From contig CAVSII010000002.1 in assembly GCA_963727955.1 (NCBI GenBank), positions 1-64,000 of the forward strand: a stretch of DNA of 64,000 nt. The letters run 5' to 3'. Each line of letters starts with the position of its first letter. Positions within the stretch are counted from its first letter, which is position 1. The position numbers and the translations under genes were made by a program. The stretch comes from Bog-756 sp963727955. Its GTDB lineage: Bacteria; Actinomycetota; Acidimicrobiia; Acidimicrobiales; RAAP-2. A model generated the notes under the pieces. It had not been told where the DNA came from. It made no database searches and saw only the letters and a program-made list of their open reading frames with translations. This document shows positions 8,825 to 18,236 of the stretch, piece after piece.

Positions 8825-10336
8825 GTGGCAGAGCCGGATGGCGAGGAACCACAAACTTCGACTGTGGAGGCGCTTTCCGCCGAGCGCCGTCGGAAGCGCC
8901 ACGAACTGGTCGAAAAGGGTATCGATCCCTACCCGATCCGTTTTGATCGCACAGCCACGACGGCGGAACTGCGGGACGAGTACGGCGACCTGGAAGCCGA
9001 CGTCCGAACCGGCCAGACGGAGCGGGTTGCCGGCCGCCTGACCAGCATCCGCGGTCACGGCAAACTCTCCTTCGCCAACCTGGAGGACGTCACCGGCAAG
9101 ATCCAGCTCCTCGTGCAACAGGCCAACCTCGATGATCGGTCCACCACCGTGCTGGCCAATTTCGATCTGGGTGACTGGATCGGTGCCGAAGGCGAGGTGA
9201 TCACCTCGCGGCGGGGTGAACTGTCTGTCGACGTAACTGGTCTGTGGCTTCTGTCCAAAGCGCTCCTGCCGCTGCCTGACAAGTGGCATGGTCTGGCGGA
9301 GACCGATACCCGCTACCGACAGCGGGAGGTAGATCTGCTGGCCAACCCGGCCAGCCGCCGTGTCTTCGACATCCGCTTCAAGGCCATCGCTGCTCTGCGC
9401 CGCCTGCTGGTGGCCGAAGACTTCGTCGAGGTGGAGACGCCCATCCTCCAGCCTCAGGCCGGCGGGGCGCTGGCCCGTCCCTTCATGACCCACGCCAACG
9501 CCCTCGACATCGACCTCAGTCTGCGCATCGCCCCCGAGCTGTACCTCAAGCGCCTGGTGGTTGGCGGCTACGAGCGGGTCTTCGAGATAGCCCGCAACTT
9601 CCGGAACGAAGGAGTCGACACCCGTCACAGCCCCGAATTCACCGCTTTGGAGGCCTATCGGGCCTTTGGCGACGCCAACGACGGGATGGATCTGACTGAG
9701 CGGCTCATCGTGGGTGCGACCCAGTCGGCTACCGGGCGGTTGACCTTCACCATCGGCGATCGACACATCGATCTCACCCCGCCCTGGCCCCGACGAGAGC
9801 TCCTCGATTGGGTGGAGGAGGGGGTGGGCCATCGCCTGCATCCCGATGATCCGGTGGAGGCGGTGCGTTCGGTGTGCAAAGAAAATGGTGTCGACTTCCT
9901 TCCCGAATGGGGATCGGGAAAGCTCATTTTCGAGCTCTACGACACGGTTCTGCTGCCCACGGTGGTCGACCCGGTCTTCGTGTGCGGTTTCCCCGTCGAG
10001 GTCTCACCGCTGGCCCGCCACCGCCAGGACGACCCATCGCTGGCCGATCGATTCGAGCTGGCCATCGACACCAAGGAGTTCGCCAACGGTTACAGCGAGT
10101 TGAACATCCCCGAGGAACAACAGGAACGCTTCTGGGGTGAAGCCGAAGCGATTGCCCGGGGCGACTTGGAGGCGCACCCGGCCGACATGGCCTTCGTGCG
10201 GGCCCTCGAGTACGGCCTCCCGCCGACCTCCGGTATCGGCATCGGTATCGACAGGCTGATCATGCTCATAGGTGAGGTGGAGGCGATCCGCGACGTCATC
10301 TTGTTCCCCATGATGCGCCCCGAGGCGACCAATTGA
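8825..10336 (+). CDS. lysS: Lysyl-tRNA synthetase, class II
   Basis: About 503 residues, the usual length for bacterial class II LysRS. It carries an N-terminal OB-fold anticodon-binding domain (GRLTSIRGHGKLSFANLED) and the catalytic core with motif 2 (FRNEGVDTRHSPEFT) and motif 3 (GIGIGIDRLIML). It charges tRNA-Lys with lysine in the cytoplasm. The open frame begins with TTG at 8819, but GTG at 8825 is better spaced from AAGGAAGAGG and is preferred. The stop codon lies inside the first copy of a 24-base tandem duplication. The neighbour on the other strand is tRNA-Lys(CTT), one of its substrates. Confidence 0.96.
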   Translation: MAEPDGEEPQTSTVEALSAERRRKRHELVEKGIDPYPIRFDRTATTAELRDEYGDLEADVRTGQTERVAGRLTSIRGHGKLSFANLEDVTGKIQLLVQQANLDDRSTTVLANFDLGDWIGAEGEVITSRRGELSVDVTGLWLLSKALLPLPDKWHGLAETDTRYRQREVDLLANPASRRVFDIRFKAIAALRRLLVAEDFVEVETPILQPQAGGALARPFMTHANALDIDLSLRIAPELYLKRLVVGGYERVFEIARNFRNEGVDTRHSPEFTALEAYRAFGDANDGMDLTERLIVGATQSATGRLTFTIGDRHIDLTPPWPRRELLDWVEEGVGHRLHPDDPVEAVRSVCKENGVDFLPEWGSGKLIFELYDTVLLPTVVDPVFVCGFPVEVSPLARHRQDDPSLADRFELAIDTKEFANGYSELNIPEEQQERFWGEAEAIARGDLEAHPADMAFVRALEYGLPPTSGIGIGIDRLIMLIGEVEAIRDVILFPMMRPEATN

Positions 10337-10380
10337 CGGAGGTCAGGTCGGCCGAGTTGACGGAGGTCAGGTCGGCCGAG
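10333..10380. repeat. 24-bp perfect tandem duplication at the lysS stop codon
   Basis: The same 24 bases (starting TTGACGGAGGTCAGG) occur at 10333-10356 and 10357-10380. The first copy includes the lysS TGA stop. The TTGACGGAGGTC core could look promoter-like, but no gene starts near it. Confidence 0.85.
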
Positions 10381-11060
10381 CACCAGGCGGCCGGACGCCG
10401 TCCCTGAGCGCTCGGTCCTGCACCGTTTCACCGAGACCGTGTCGCGGCAACCGGCCCACACCCAGGAGCCGGTCACAACCGGCGAGAATAATTGAACGGC
10501 GCCCGTCGCCCGGTGCACGGTCGCCCTTCGTACTCCCTGCGCTCATGACGGACCATCGATGCCTCAACGCCATCGCATCTCCACAAAGTTGGGCTGTCGG
10601 CTCGCGCCTGTGCTTTTGTGGACCTTCCTATTGGTTTGCTGAGGCTCCTTCTAGTTGTTCCGTCACCACCTTTCAATTGTCCGGCGATTCAATCGTGCTT
10701 GATTACTTCCGTGTCCGGCGAATCAATCGTGCTTGATTACTTCCGGCGCCGGACTGTTTTTCGTGCGTCCTTCCTTGGCTGCACTGAGCGACTGACGTGG
10801 TACAGACGCTTCAGGTGCCCTCCTGCGTCCGCCCTTTTGTTGGTCTTCCGCATTCATTTAGCTGTCTTTCAACTCATTTCTTGATCGATCCGCAAGAGCA
10901 CACGCGCAGCACTGTCAATTTTTAGGATTGCAAAGTATTGACCCTGTCATTAGTGTCCCTTCGATCGGAGTGTGATTGGGCAGGAAGGCGGGGGGAACCG
11001 TCAAATCTTGTCATGGGGTCGCGCGCCGGCGGAAGATGATCGACGGAATAGGGGGATCAC
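10381..11060. other. Long non-coding leader region upstream of the giant Ig-repeat protein
   Basis: About 680 bases with visibly lower GC than the flanking genes and no convincing coding frame. It contains the 34-base tandem repeat at 10680-10747. The purine-rich AATAGGGGGATCAC just before 11061 is a good ribosome binding site. A long regulated leader or horizontally acquired spacer is possible; no riboswitch class is recognised. Confidence 0.5.
10680..10747. repeat. 34-bp tandem repeat, two copies
   Basis: Copies at 10680-10713 and 10714-10747 share TCCGGCGA(T/A)TCAATCG and then GTGCTTGATTACTTCC, with a single internal difference before the last few bases. The region is AT-richer than its surroundings. 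No palindrome spans the unit. Confidence 0.85.
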
Positions 11061-14000
11061 ATGCACGAAGTTCCGGTGCTTCCAGCCCGTGCAGCGCGCT
11101 CCGGTGCGCGCCGAGCCATACGACTGGGACTCAGTGTCCTTCTTTTGCTGGGGGTGGCTGTCGGAGCGGAGCTGTCCCTCGACGTCACCAATGCCTTCGC
11201 CGCCACTGCGCCCACCTGGGTGACTGGTCAGTACTTCTCCGCCATCAAGGGTGTCCCCTTCTGTTACGACGTCTCCGTTTCCAACTCCGCTTCCCTCCCT
11301 CTGACCAGCATCACTGCCGGTACCACCCCGGCCAACGTCGCCAACTATTCGATCCAGGACGTCAATCTAAACGCCGGCACGGCGCAGGTCTGTGGCACCA
11401 ATAACAACAACGCTGCCAGCGCACCGGTGACCCTGGCCCCGGTGGCCGCCAACTCCGCGGGGAGCTCTACTGACAGCGTCAACCTGTGGTCGCAGAACGA
11501 GTGCACCTGGGCATCCACCGGAACCGGCCTCAGCACGGCGGTGTCCATGTTCGACTCCAACCAGGACCTGGAGCAGGCCGGTTCGCAGTCGGCCTTCGGC
11601 CAAGCCATCACCAACGGGGTGAAGGGCGGAACCAGCCTCGACAAACCGACGTGCACCGGGGGCGTGGGTGTCTCGGCGGACGGTGGGGCAGGCGACGCCT
11701 GGACCATGAACACGGCCAATCCGCTGCCCACCCCGACCGATTCCAACCCCTCGGCCGCCCAGGGCGATCTGCCGTCGTCCAACCTCGACCTCACCAGTGC
11801 CAGCGGCGGCGCGGTGGGAGGCTGTTACGGAGCTCTCAACCTGTTCGCCTCGACCAGCACCTCCGCTTTCGGGACGTCGACCGCGTCGATGACCCTGCCC
11901 AGCTCCTGGGTGAACGGGGGCGACTGCGCCTACGGGTCTCTCGGCTCCAACTCGGCGGGCGGCAACACCGACACCGAGGCGAACGGGCCGACCGGGGATG
12001 CCAACTGTCCTCCCAGCCAGGCCGACGTCAATGCCGGTTTGGTCAGCTGCGCCGTCATCCTCTCATCGGGCAACGACGAGAACGGATCGACCAACTACTC
12101 GAGCCTCGACCTGTTCTACAACGGGCAGCCCGTGCCCCAGACGCCGACCGCCACCCTCTCGACCGGCGGGACCGCGCCAGGCGGGACGGTGAGCGTGACC
12201 GGAGGGACCAACTGGTGGGGTGCCCCCGACGGAGCGCCAAATGCCGCCCCCTACGGTGACTTCCAGAACAGTGCCGCCAACTTCTACCCGGTCAGCGCGC
12301 CGTCGGTCTACATCGGCACCAGCCGGGGATCGGCCGTGCCCGTGGTCAACTCGACGGTCGCCATCCCGGCCAACACGTACTCCTGCACCGGTGCGGAGAG
12401 CACCACGGTCGGCCCCAATCCCTGCACCTTGACGCCGGGGACGCCTTCGGGCTCCTTCCAGGTTCCAAGTGGCCTCAGCCCCGGTACGTACAACATCTAC
12501 ATAGATGAGACCAACACCTCCCCGCTACCGGGGAATGGTCCCAACGACTCCTACCAGACGAGCCGGGACACGAGCCTGGGCACAGCCGAGTCGGCCAACA
12601 CCCTGGTCGTGGGGACCCCGCCGTCGATCACATCGGCCGCCAGTTCGACCTTCACAACGGGCAGCGCCGGTAGTTTCACCGTGACCACCTCCGGGTCGCC
12701 GAACCCGTCGATTTCCGAGTCCGGCGCTCTGGATGGTCTGACCTTCAACGACAACGGCAACGGCACGGCCACCCTGTCAGGCACGCCTACGGCCAGCGGC
12801 AGCTTCCCGATGACCATCAACGCCTCCAACGGGATCGCACCGGCGGCCAGTCAGTCCTTCACCCTCACCGTCGACGCCGCTCCGGCCATCACCTCGGTCA
12901 GCTCGACGACCTTCACAACTGGCAGTGCCGGTAGTTTCACCGTCACCTCGACCGGCAATCCCAAGGCAGGCCTGTCGGAGACCGGCACACTGCCGACGGG
13001 TGTGAACTTCGTCGACAACGGCAACGGCACGGGCACCCTGTCCGGCACGCCCTCTGTTGGTGGCAGCTTCCCCTTGACCATCACCGCAACCAACGGCGTG
13101 GGCAGCCCGGCCAGCCAGTCCTTCACCCTCACCGTCGACGCCGCTCCGGCCATCACTTCGGCCAGCTCGACCACCTTCATCGAGGGGAACGCTGGCAGCT
13201 TTACCGTCACCTCGACCGGTAATCCCAACGACACCCTTTCGGAGACCGGCACGCTGCCGGCCGGGGTGGGCTTCGCTGACAACGGCGATGGAACAGCCAC
13301 CCTGTCCGGCACGCCCACGGTCAGCGGGACCTTCTCCTTCAGCATCAAGGCCTCCAACGGGGTCGGTAGCCCGGCCACCCAGTCGTTCACCCTCACCGTC
13401 GACGCCGCCCCGGCCATCACTTCGTCCAGCTCGACCACATTTACCGTGGGCAGTGCAGGCAGCTTCACCGTCACCTCGACAGGCAACCCCACCGCCTCTT
13501 TGTCGGAGAGTGGGTCGCTTCCCACCGGGGTGACCTTCGCTGACAACGGCAACGGGACGGGCACCCTGGCCGGCACCCCGGCCGCCGGCACCGCCGGGAG
13601 CTACTCCTTGACCCTCAACGCCAGCAACGGGGTCGGCAGCCCGGCCAGCCAGACCTTCACCCTCACGGTGGACGTGGCCCCGGCCATCACCTCGGCCAGC
13701 TCCACCACCTTCACCGAGGGCAGCGCCGGTAGCTTCACCGTGATCTCGACCGGCAATCCCAACGCCGCCCTTTCCGAGTCCGGCACGCTGCCGGCCGGTG
13801 TGAGCTTTGCCGACAACGGTGACGGGACGGCCACCCTGGCCGGCACTCCCACCGTGAGCGGGACCTACCCCTTCATCATCACCGCCAACAACGGCGTGGG
13901 CAGCCCGGCCACCCAGGCCTTCACCCTCACCGTCGACGGTCCGCCGACCATCACCTCGACCCCCGGCACCACGTTTGCCGAAACGGTCATGAGCTCCTTC

Positions 14001-16859
14001 AAAGTGACGACATCGGCCACACCCACGGCTGCCCTCAGTGAGACGGGAGCACTGCCCGACGGGGTCACCTTCACCGACAACGGTGACGGAACCGCCGCTC
14101 TGGCCGGCACGCCGGCGAGCGGCACCGCCGGCACGTACATCCTGACCATCGATGCCAGCAACGGCTTCGCCCCCGATGCCAGCCAGACCTTCACCCTGAC
14201 GGTCGACGAGACCCTCCAGTCCCCGTCGATCACATCGGGGAGCAGCGCCACCTTCGGCCAAGGCAGCGCCGGCAGCTTCACCGTCATCTCCACGGGAACG
14301 CCTACGCCCTCCCTCGCCGAGTCCGGCCCACTCCCGTCCGGGGTCACCTTCAGCGACAACGGTGACGGCACGGCCACCCTGGCCGGCACGCCGACGGCCC
14401 AGGGAGTCTTCCCCCTGACCATCACTGCCTCCAACGGTGTGGGCAGCCCGGCCAGCCAGTCCTTTACCCTGACCGTGCAGGCCGCGCCGGTTATCACCTC
14501 GGCCGACTCCGCCACCTTCACCGAGGGTGACGGGTCCTTCACGGTGACCTCCACCGGTACGCCGACACCCGCCCTGACCGAGTCGGGCCCCCTGCCCTCC
14601 GGGGTCACCTTCAGCGACAACGGTGACGGCACCGCCACCCTGGCCGGCACACCGGCCTCCGGTACCCGCGGCAGCTACCCGATCACCATCGGCGCTTCCA
14701 ACGGAGTGGCCCCCGACGCCAGTCAGTCCTTCACCCTCACGGTAGACGCCCCCCCGGCCATCACCTCGGCCGACAGCACCACCTTCGCCGAGGGCAGCGC
14801 CGGCACCTTCACTGTGACCTCGACCGGAAATCCGACGGCGGCACTGTCGGAGACCGGTTCACTGCCAGCCGGGGTCAGCTTCAGCGACAACGGCGACGGC
14901 ACGGCCACCCTGGCCGGTACCCCCACGTCACAGGGCGTCTACACCATCACCATCGGCGCCATCAACGGGGTGGCACCGGACGCCAGCCAGTCCTTCACCC
15001 TCACGGTGGACGCGGCCCCGGCCATCACCTCGGCAGACAGCGCCACCTTCACCGAGGGCAGCGCCGGGTCCTTCACCGTGACCACGACGGGCACCCCCAC
15101 CGCCGCTCTGTCCGAGTCGGGGAACCTGCCTGACGGGGTTACTTTCAGTGACAACGGTGACGGGACGGCCACCCTGGCGGGAACGCCAGCCGCCGGTGCT
15201 GGCGGCAGCTACACCTTCTCCATCGGCGCCACCAACGGGGTGGCACCCGACGCCAGCCAGTCCTTCACCCTCACGGTGGACGCGGCCCCGGCCATCACCT
15301 CGGCCGACAGCGCCACCTTCACCGAGGGCAGCGCCGGCACCTTCACTGTTACCTCGACCGGAAATCCGACGGCGGCACTGTCGGAGACGGGTTCACTGCC
15401 AACCGGGGTCAGCTTCAGCGACAACGGCGACGGCACGGCCACGCTGGCCGGCACACCGACCGCGCAGGGGGCATTCACCCTCACCATCCACGCCGCCAAC
15501 GGGGTGGCCCCCACTGCCAGCCAGTCCTTCACTCTCACGGTGGATGCCGCCCCGGTCATCACCTCAGCCGACAGCAAGACGTTCACTGTAGGCAGTGCGG
15601 GCACGTTCACCGTGCGGTCGACGGGGACGCCGACCGCAGCCCTGACCGAGACCGGCCCTCTGCCCGGCGGTGTGACCTTCAGCGACAACGGTGATGGAAC
15701 CGCCACCCTGGCCGGTACGCCGGCGAGCGGCACCGGCGGGAGCTACCCGATCACCATCGGCGCCACCAACGGGGTCGCCCCGGACGCAAGCCAGTCGTTC
15801 ACCCTCACGGTGGACGGCGCCCCGTCTGTCACCTCGGCCAGCTCCAGCACCTTCAGCGAAGGCAGCGCCGGCACCTTCACGGTGACCTCGGCGGGCTATC
15901 CGACGGCGTCGCTGACAGAGACGGGGGCTCTGCCAGGAGGAGTCACCTTCACCGATAACGGTGACGGCACGGCCACGCTGGCCGGCACGCCGACCGCGCA
16001 GGGCACCTTCCCGATCACCGTTCACGTCGCCAACGGGGTGGCTCCCAATGCCAGCCAGTCCTTCACCCTCACCGTGGACGCCGCCCCGGTCATCACCTCG
16101 GCCAGCTCAACCACCTTCACCGAGGGCAAGCTCAGCAACTTCCCGGTGACGGCCACCGGGACACCGGCGCCGACCGTCACCGAATCGGGCGCACTACCCA
16201 GCGGTGTGACGTTCAGCCACGGGGCGCTGACCGGCACGCCCAGCCAGACCGGGACGTTCGCGCTGACCTTCGGGGCTTCCAACGGGGTGGCACCCGATGC
16301 CAGCCAATCCTTCACACTGACGGTGGGCACCGAGCCGGTGTTTACCTCGGCCAACAACACCACCTTCGCCGAGGGCAGCGCCGGGTCCTTCACGCCGACG
16401 GCCACCGGCTACCCGACACCCTCAATCTCCGAGTTCGGCAACCTCCCGAGCGGGGTGACCTTCAGCGGCGGTGCCCTGTCGGGCACACCGACCCAGAGCG
16501 GCACCTTCCGGATCGGGTTCGACGCCACCAACGGGGTTGGTGCGGGTACCGTGCAGGACTTCACCCTCACGGTCAGCGGTCTGACCATCACCTCGACCTC
16601 ACCGCTGCCACCGGTGACCGAAGGGACGCCCTACAGCTACACGTTCACGGCCACCGGCGGTGATCTCCCGCTGAAGTGGGGCAAGGTGGGCAAGCTGCCC
16701 ACGGGCCTCTCCATCAAGAAGACGGGTGTCCTCGAGGGCACGGTCAGCGCCGCTCATGTGGCTCCCGGCGTCTACACCATCGAGGTCAAGTGCACCGATG
16801 CGACTCCCAAGCATCACCAGAAGACCACGGCCACCTTCTCCATCACCATCAATTCTTAG
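11061..16859 (+). CDS. Giant secreted protein with 15 tandem Ig-like (He_PIG/cadherin-like) repeats
   Basis: A 1932-residue exported protein. Residues 1-46 are a signal peptide (basic start, LGLSVLLLLGVAVGA core, NAFAA cleavage region). Residues about 47-518 form a unique N-terminal domain rich in Ser, Thr, Asn and Gly with paired cysteines. From residue 519 come 15 tandem repeats of about 86 residues, each built as P-ITSA-STTFTEGSAGSFTV, then TGNP, then LPTGVTF.DNGDGTATLAGTP, then ASNGVAPDASQSFTLTV. A divergent sixteenth domain ends the protein (PYSYTFTATGGDLPLKW to ITINS). The repeat pattern is that of putative Ig/cadherin-like He_PIG domains used in adhesins and S-layer-like proteins. There is no LPXTG or C-terminal membrane helix, so anchoring is unknown. 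The adjacent gene shares the repeats and the C-terminal domain. Confidence 0.9.
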   Translation: MHEVPVLPARAARSGARRAIRLGLSVLLLLGVAVGAELSLDVTNAFAATAPTWVTGQYFSAIKGVPFCYDVSVSNSASLPLTSITAGTTPANVANYSIQDVNLNAGTAQVCGTNNNNAASAPVTLAPVAANSAGSSTDSVNLWSQNECTWASTGTGLSTAVSMFDSNQDLEQAGSQSAFGQAITNGVKGGTSLDKPTCTGGVGVSADGGAGDAWTMNTANPLPTPTDSNPSAAQGDLPSSNLDLTSASGGAVGGCYGALNLFASTSTSAFGTSTASMTLPSSWVNGGDCAYGSLGSNSAGGNTDTEANGPTGDANCPPSQADVNAGLVSCAVILSSGNDENGSTNYSSLDLFYNGQPVPQTPTATLSTGGTAPGGTVSVTGGTNWWGAPDGAPNAAPYGDFQNSAANFYPVSAPSVYIGTSRGSAVPVVNSTVAIPANTYSCTGAESTTVGPNPCTLTPGTPSGSFQVPSGLSPGTYNIYIDETNTSPLPGNGPNDSYQTSRDTSLGTAESANTLVVGTPPSITSAASSTFTTGSAGSFTVTTSGSPNPSISESGALDGLTFNDNGNGTATLSGTPTASGSFPMTINASNGIAPAASQSFTLTVDAAPAITSVSSTTFTTGSAGSFTVTSTGNPKAGLSETGTLPTGVNFVDNGNGTGTLSGTPSVGGSFPLTITATNGVGSPASQSFTLTVDAAPAITSASSTTFIEGNAGSFTVTSTGNPNDTLSETGTLPAGVGFADNGDGTATLSGTPTVSGTFSFSIKASNGVGSPATQSFTLTVDAAPAITSSSSTTFTVGSAGSFTVTSTGNPTASLSESGSLPTGVTFADNGNGTGTLAGTPAAGTAGSYSLTLNASNGVGSPASQTFTLTVDVAPAITSASSTTFTEGSAGSFTVISTGNPNAALSESGTLPAGVSFADNGDGTATLAGTPTVSGTYPFIITANNGVGSPATQAFTLTVDGPPTITSTPGTTFAETVMSSFKVTTSATPTAALSETGALPDGVTFTDNGDGTAALAGTPASGTAGTYILTIDASNGFAPDASQTFTLTVDETLQSPSITSGSSATFGQGSAGSFTVISTGTPTPSLAESGPLPSGVTFSDNGDGTATLAGTPTAQGVFPLTITASNGVGSPASQSFTLTVQAAPVITSADSATFTEGDGSFTVTSTGTPTPALTESGPLPSGVTFSDNGDGTATLAGTPASGTRGSYPITIGASNGVAPDASQSFTLTVDAPPAITSADSTTFAEGSAGTFTVTSTGNPTAALSETGSLPAGVSFSDNGDGTATLAGTPTSQGVYTITIGAINGVAPDASQSFTLTVDAAPAITSADSATFTEGSAGSFTVTTTGTPTAALSESGNLPDGVTFSDNGDGTATLAGTPAAGAGGSYTFSIGATNGVAPDASQSFTLTVDAAPAITSADSATFTEGSAGTFTVTSTGNPTAALSETGSLPTGVSFSDNGDGTATLAGTPTAQGAFTLTIHAANGVAPTASQSFTLTVDAAPVITSADSKTFTVGSAGTFTVRSTGTPTAALTETGPLPGGVTFSDNGDGTATLAGTPASGTGGSYPITIGATNGVAPDASQSFTLTVDGAPSVTSASSSTFSEGSAGTFTVTSAGYPTASLTETGALPGGVTFTDNGDGTATLAGTPTAQGTFPITVHVANGVAPNASQSFTLTVDAAPVITSASSTTFTEGKLSNFPVTATGTPAPTVTESGALPSGVTFSHGALTGTPSQTGTFALTFGASNGVAPDASQSFTLTVGTEPVFTSANNTTFAEGSAGSFTPTATGYPTPSISEFGNLPSGVTFSGGALSGTPTQSGTFRIGFDATNGVGAGTVQDFTLTVSGLTITSTSPLPPVTEGTPYSYTFTATGGDLPLKWGKVGKLPTGLSIKKTGVLEGTVSAAHVAPGVYTIEVKCTDATPKHHQKTTATFSITINS

Positions 16860-16928
16860 AGCCACGTGCGGAACGGACGGGACATGCAACGCGAACGCAG
16901 TAATAGCAAAGCGATAGGGGAGAGACAG

Positions 16929-18236
16929 ATGAGCGGTCTGCGCAACCTGACAAAGAGGATGGCAGTGGGCACTAAGGCGTTGGTGGCCGTGGTCCTCATG
17001 GGCGGGGTTCTCACCATCGCCACGGCCGCCACGGTCGCCACCCCGGCGGCCGCCTTCTCGTCGAGCCCGTCGTGGTTTACCACCGGCGGAGTGGCCGCGC
17101 CCACCTTGGCCTGCGGTACCTGGTACGTGACGACCATGGGCGCCCAGACCGGGGGCGGGAGCGCCACCATCACCCTCATCGGCGGCGGCGGCGGCGGCGG
17201 CGGGAGCAGCACGAGCACGAGCTTCGGGGCCGAACAGTCCAACACCGGTACAGGCGGCGGCGGCGGCACGGTGGTCGGCACGTTCACAGCGTCCGCCGGG
17301 TCAGACGATCGCCACCTACATCGGATGCGGCGGCGGCGGGGGCGGCGCCCAAGTTCGAGCGGGAGCGGGTCACCGGTGGGCATCGGTGGAGCGGGTAACT
17401 CGAACGGTGGGCAGGGCGGCGACACCGACCAACACAGGACGAACCAGTCGGGTGGCGGTGGCGGTGGCGGTTCGACGGCCGTATGTGTCTACGGGAACGC
17501 CGTCGAGCCCGTGCTCGGCCCCCCTGGCCATCGTTGACGGCGGCGGCGGCGCCGGCGCCGGTGGTTGCACCGGCAACGGCGGGAACGGCGGGAACGGCAA
17601 CGCCGGGGCGACGACCGGCACGACAGCCAATAGCAGAGCCCAACGCCGGCAGGCTCGGCCGCCGGACAGGGCTTCGGCGGCGGCGGCGGCGGTGCGGACT
17701 GGGACACGCAGGCAGCCGGCGGCGGCGGCGGCGGCGGTTTGGGCGCCAAGAGTGGCACCACTGGCGTCACCGCCAACGACGGGCTCGGGCGGTGCCGGCA
17801 ACAGTGCCGCCGGCGCTGGCGGAGCAGTCCTCAGTGGCGGCAGCGGACCGCCGGACGGCGGGCTCCGGCCCCGACGCCTCAGGCACCGGTGCGGCCGGTG
17901 GTACGGCCACGGCCGATAGCCAACACCCAGGTGGCGGTGGCGGTGGCGGTGGCTACTACGGCGGCGGTAGCGGCTCGGGGAACGGGTGCACCTTCTACCC
18001 GCCCTCGGCGCTGGCGGTGGCGGTGCCGGTTCTTCGTGGGTCTCGACGCCGACCTGACCAGTTTCACCAACGGATCAACCCGGCCTTCTACGGCAGGGAG
18101 CGACGACAAGCTCAAGGCGTGCGCAGAGCAGTCAGACACAAGGGCACCTCGGGCGCTTCCACCGGTGCCGGGGGCAAGATACTGGACCAACCTCAACCAG
18201 CAGCATGGCGGTGGTTAGGCCGGTTGTCCAGGCAAC
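16929..18236 (+). pseudogene. Glycine-rich exported N-terminal region, multiply frameshifted (probably the 5' part of the next gene)
   Basis: The ATG at 16929 follows AGGGGAGAGAC and opens a signal peptide (VGTKALVAVVLMGGVLTIA, then ATPAAAF). A glycine-rich domain follows (SATITLIGGGGGGGGSS, GTGGGGGTVVGTF). From about 17300 the glycine-rich sequence hops between frames: TIATYIGCGGGGGGAQ, then IVDGGGGAGAGGCTGNGG, GQGFGGGGGGADWDTQ, GGGGGGGGYYGGGSGSG and TDQ-like tails. In the final frame a TAG at 18216 is the only stop between QQHGGG and GCPGNMTLSW. The whole therefore looks like one Gly-rich domain joined to the fibronectin and Ig-like domains downstream. GC-rich homopolymer-like repeats make sequencing indels likely, but real decay is not excluded. 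Confidence 0.6.

Noticed and set aside
12777..14261. 494-codon minus-strand open frame in the first giant gene
   Set aside because: Same cause: the repeat phase leaves the antisense frame open. No recognisable protein.
16600..16859. Sortase anchor at the end of the giant proteins
   Set aside because: No LPXTG-like motif, hydrophobic helix or basic tail; the chains end with a beta-strand (ITINS, LTINS).
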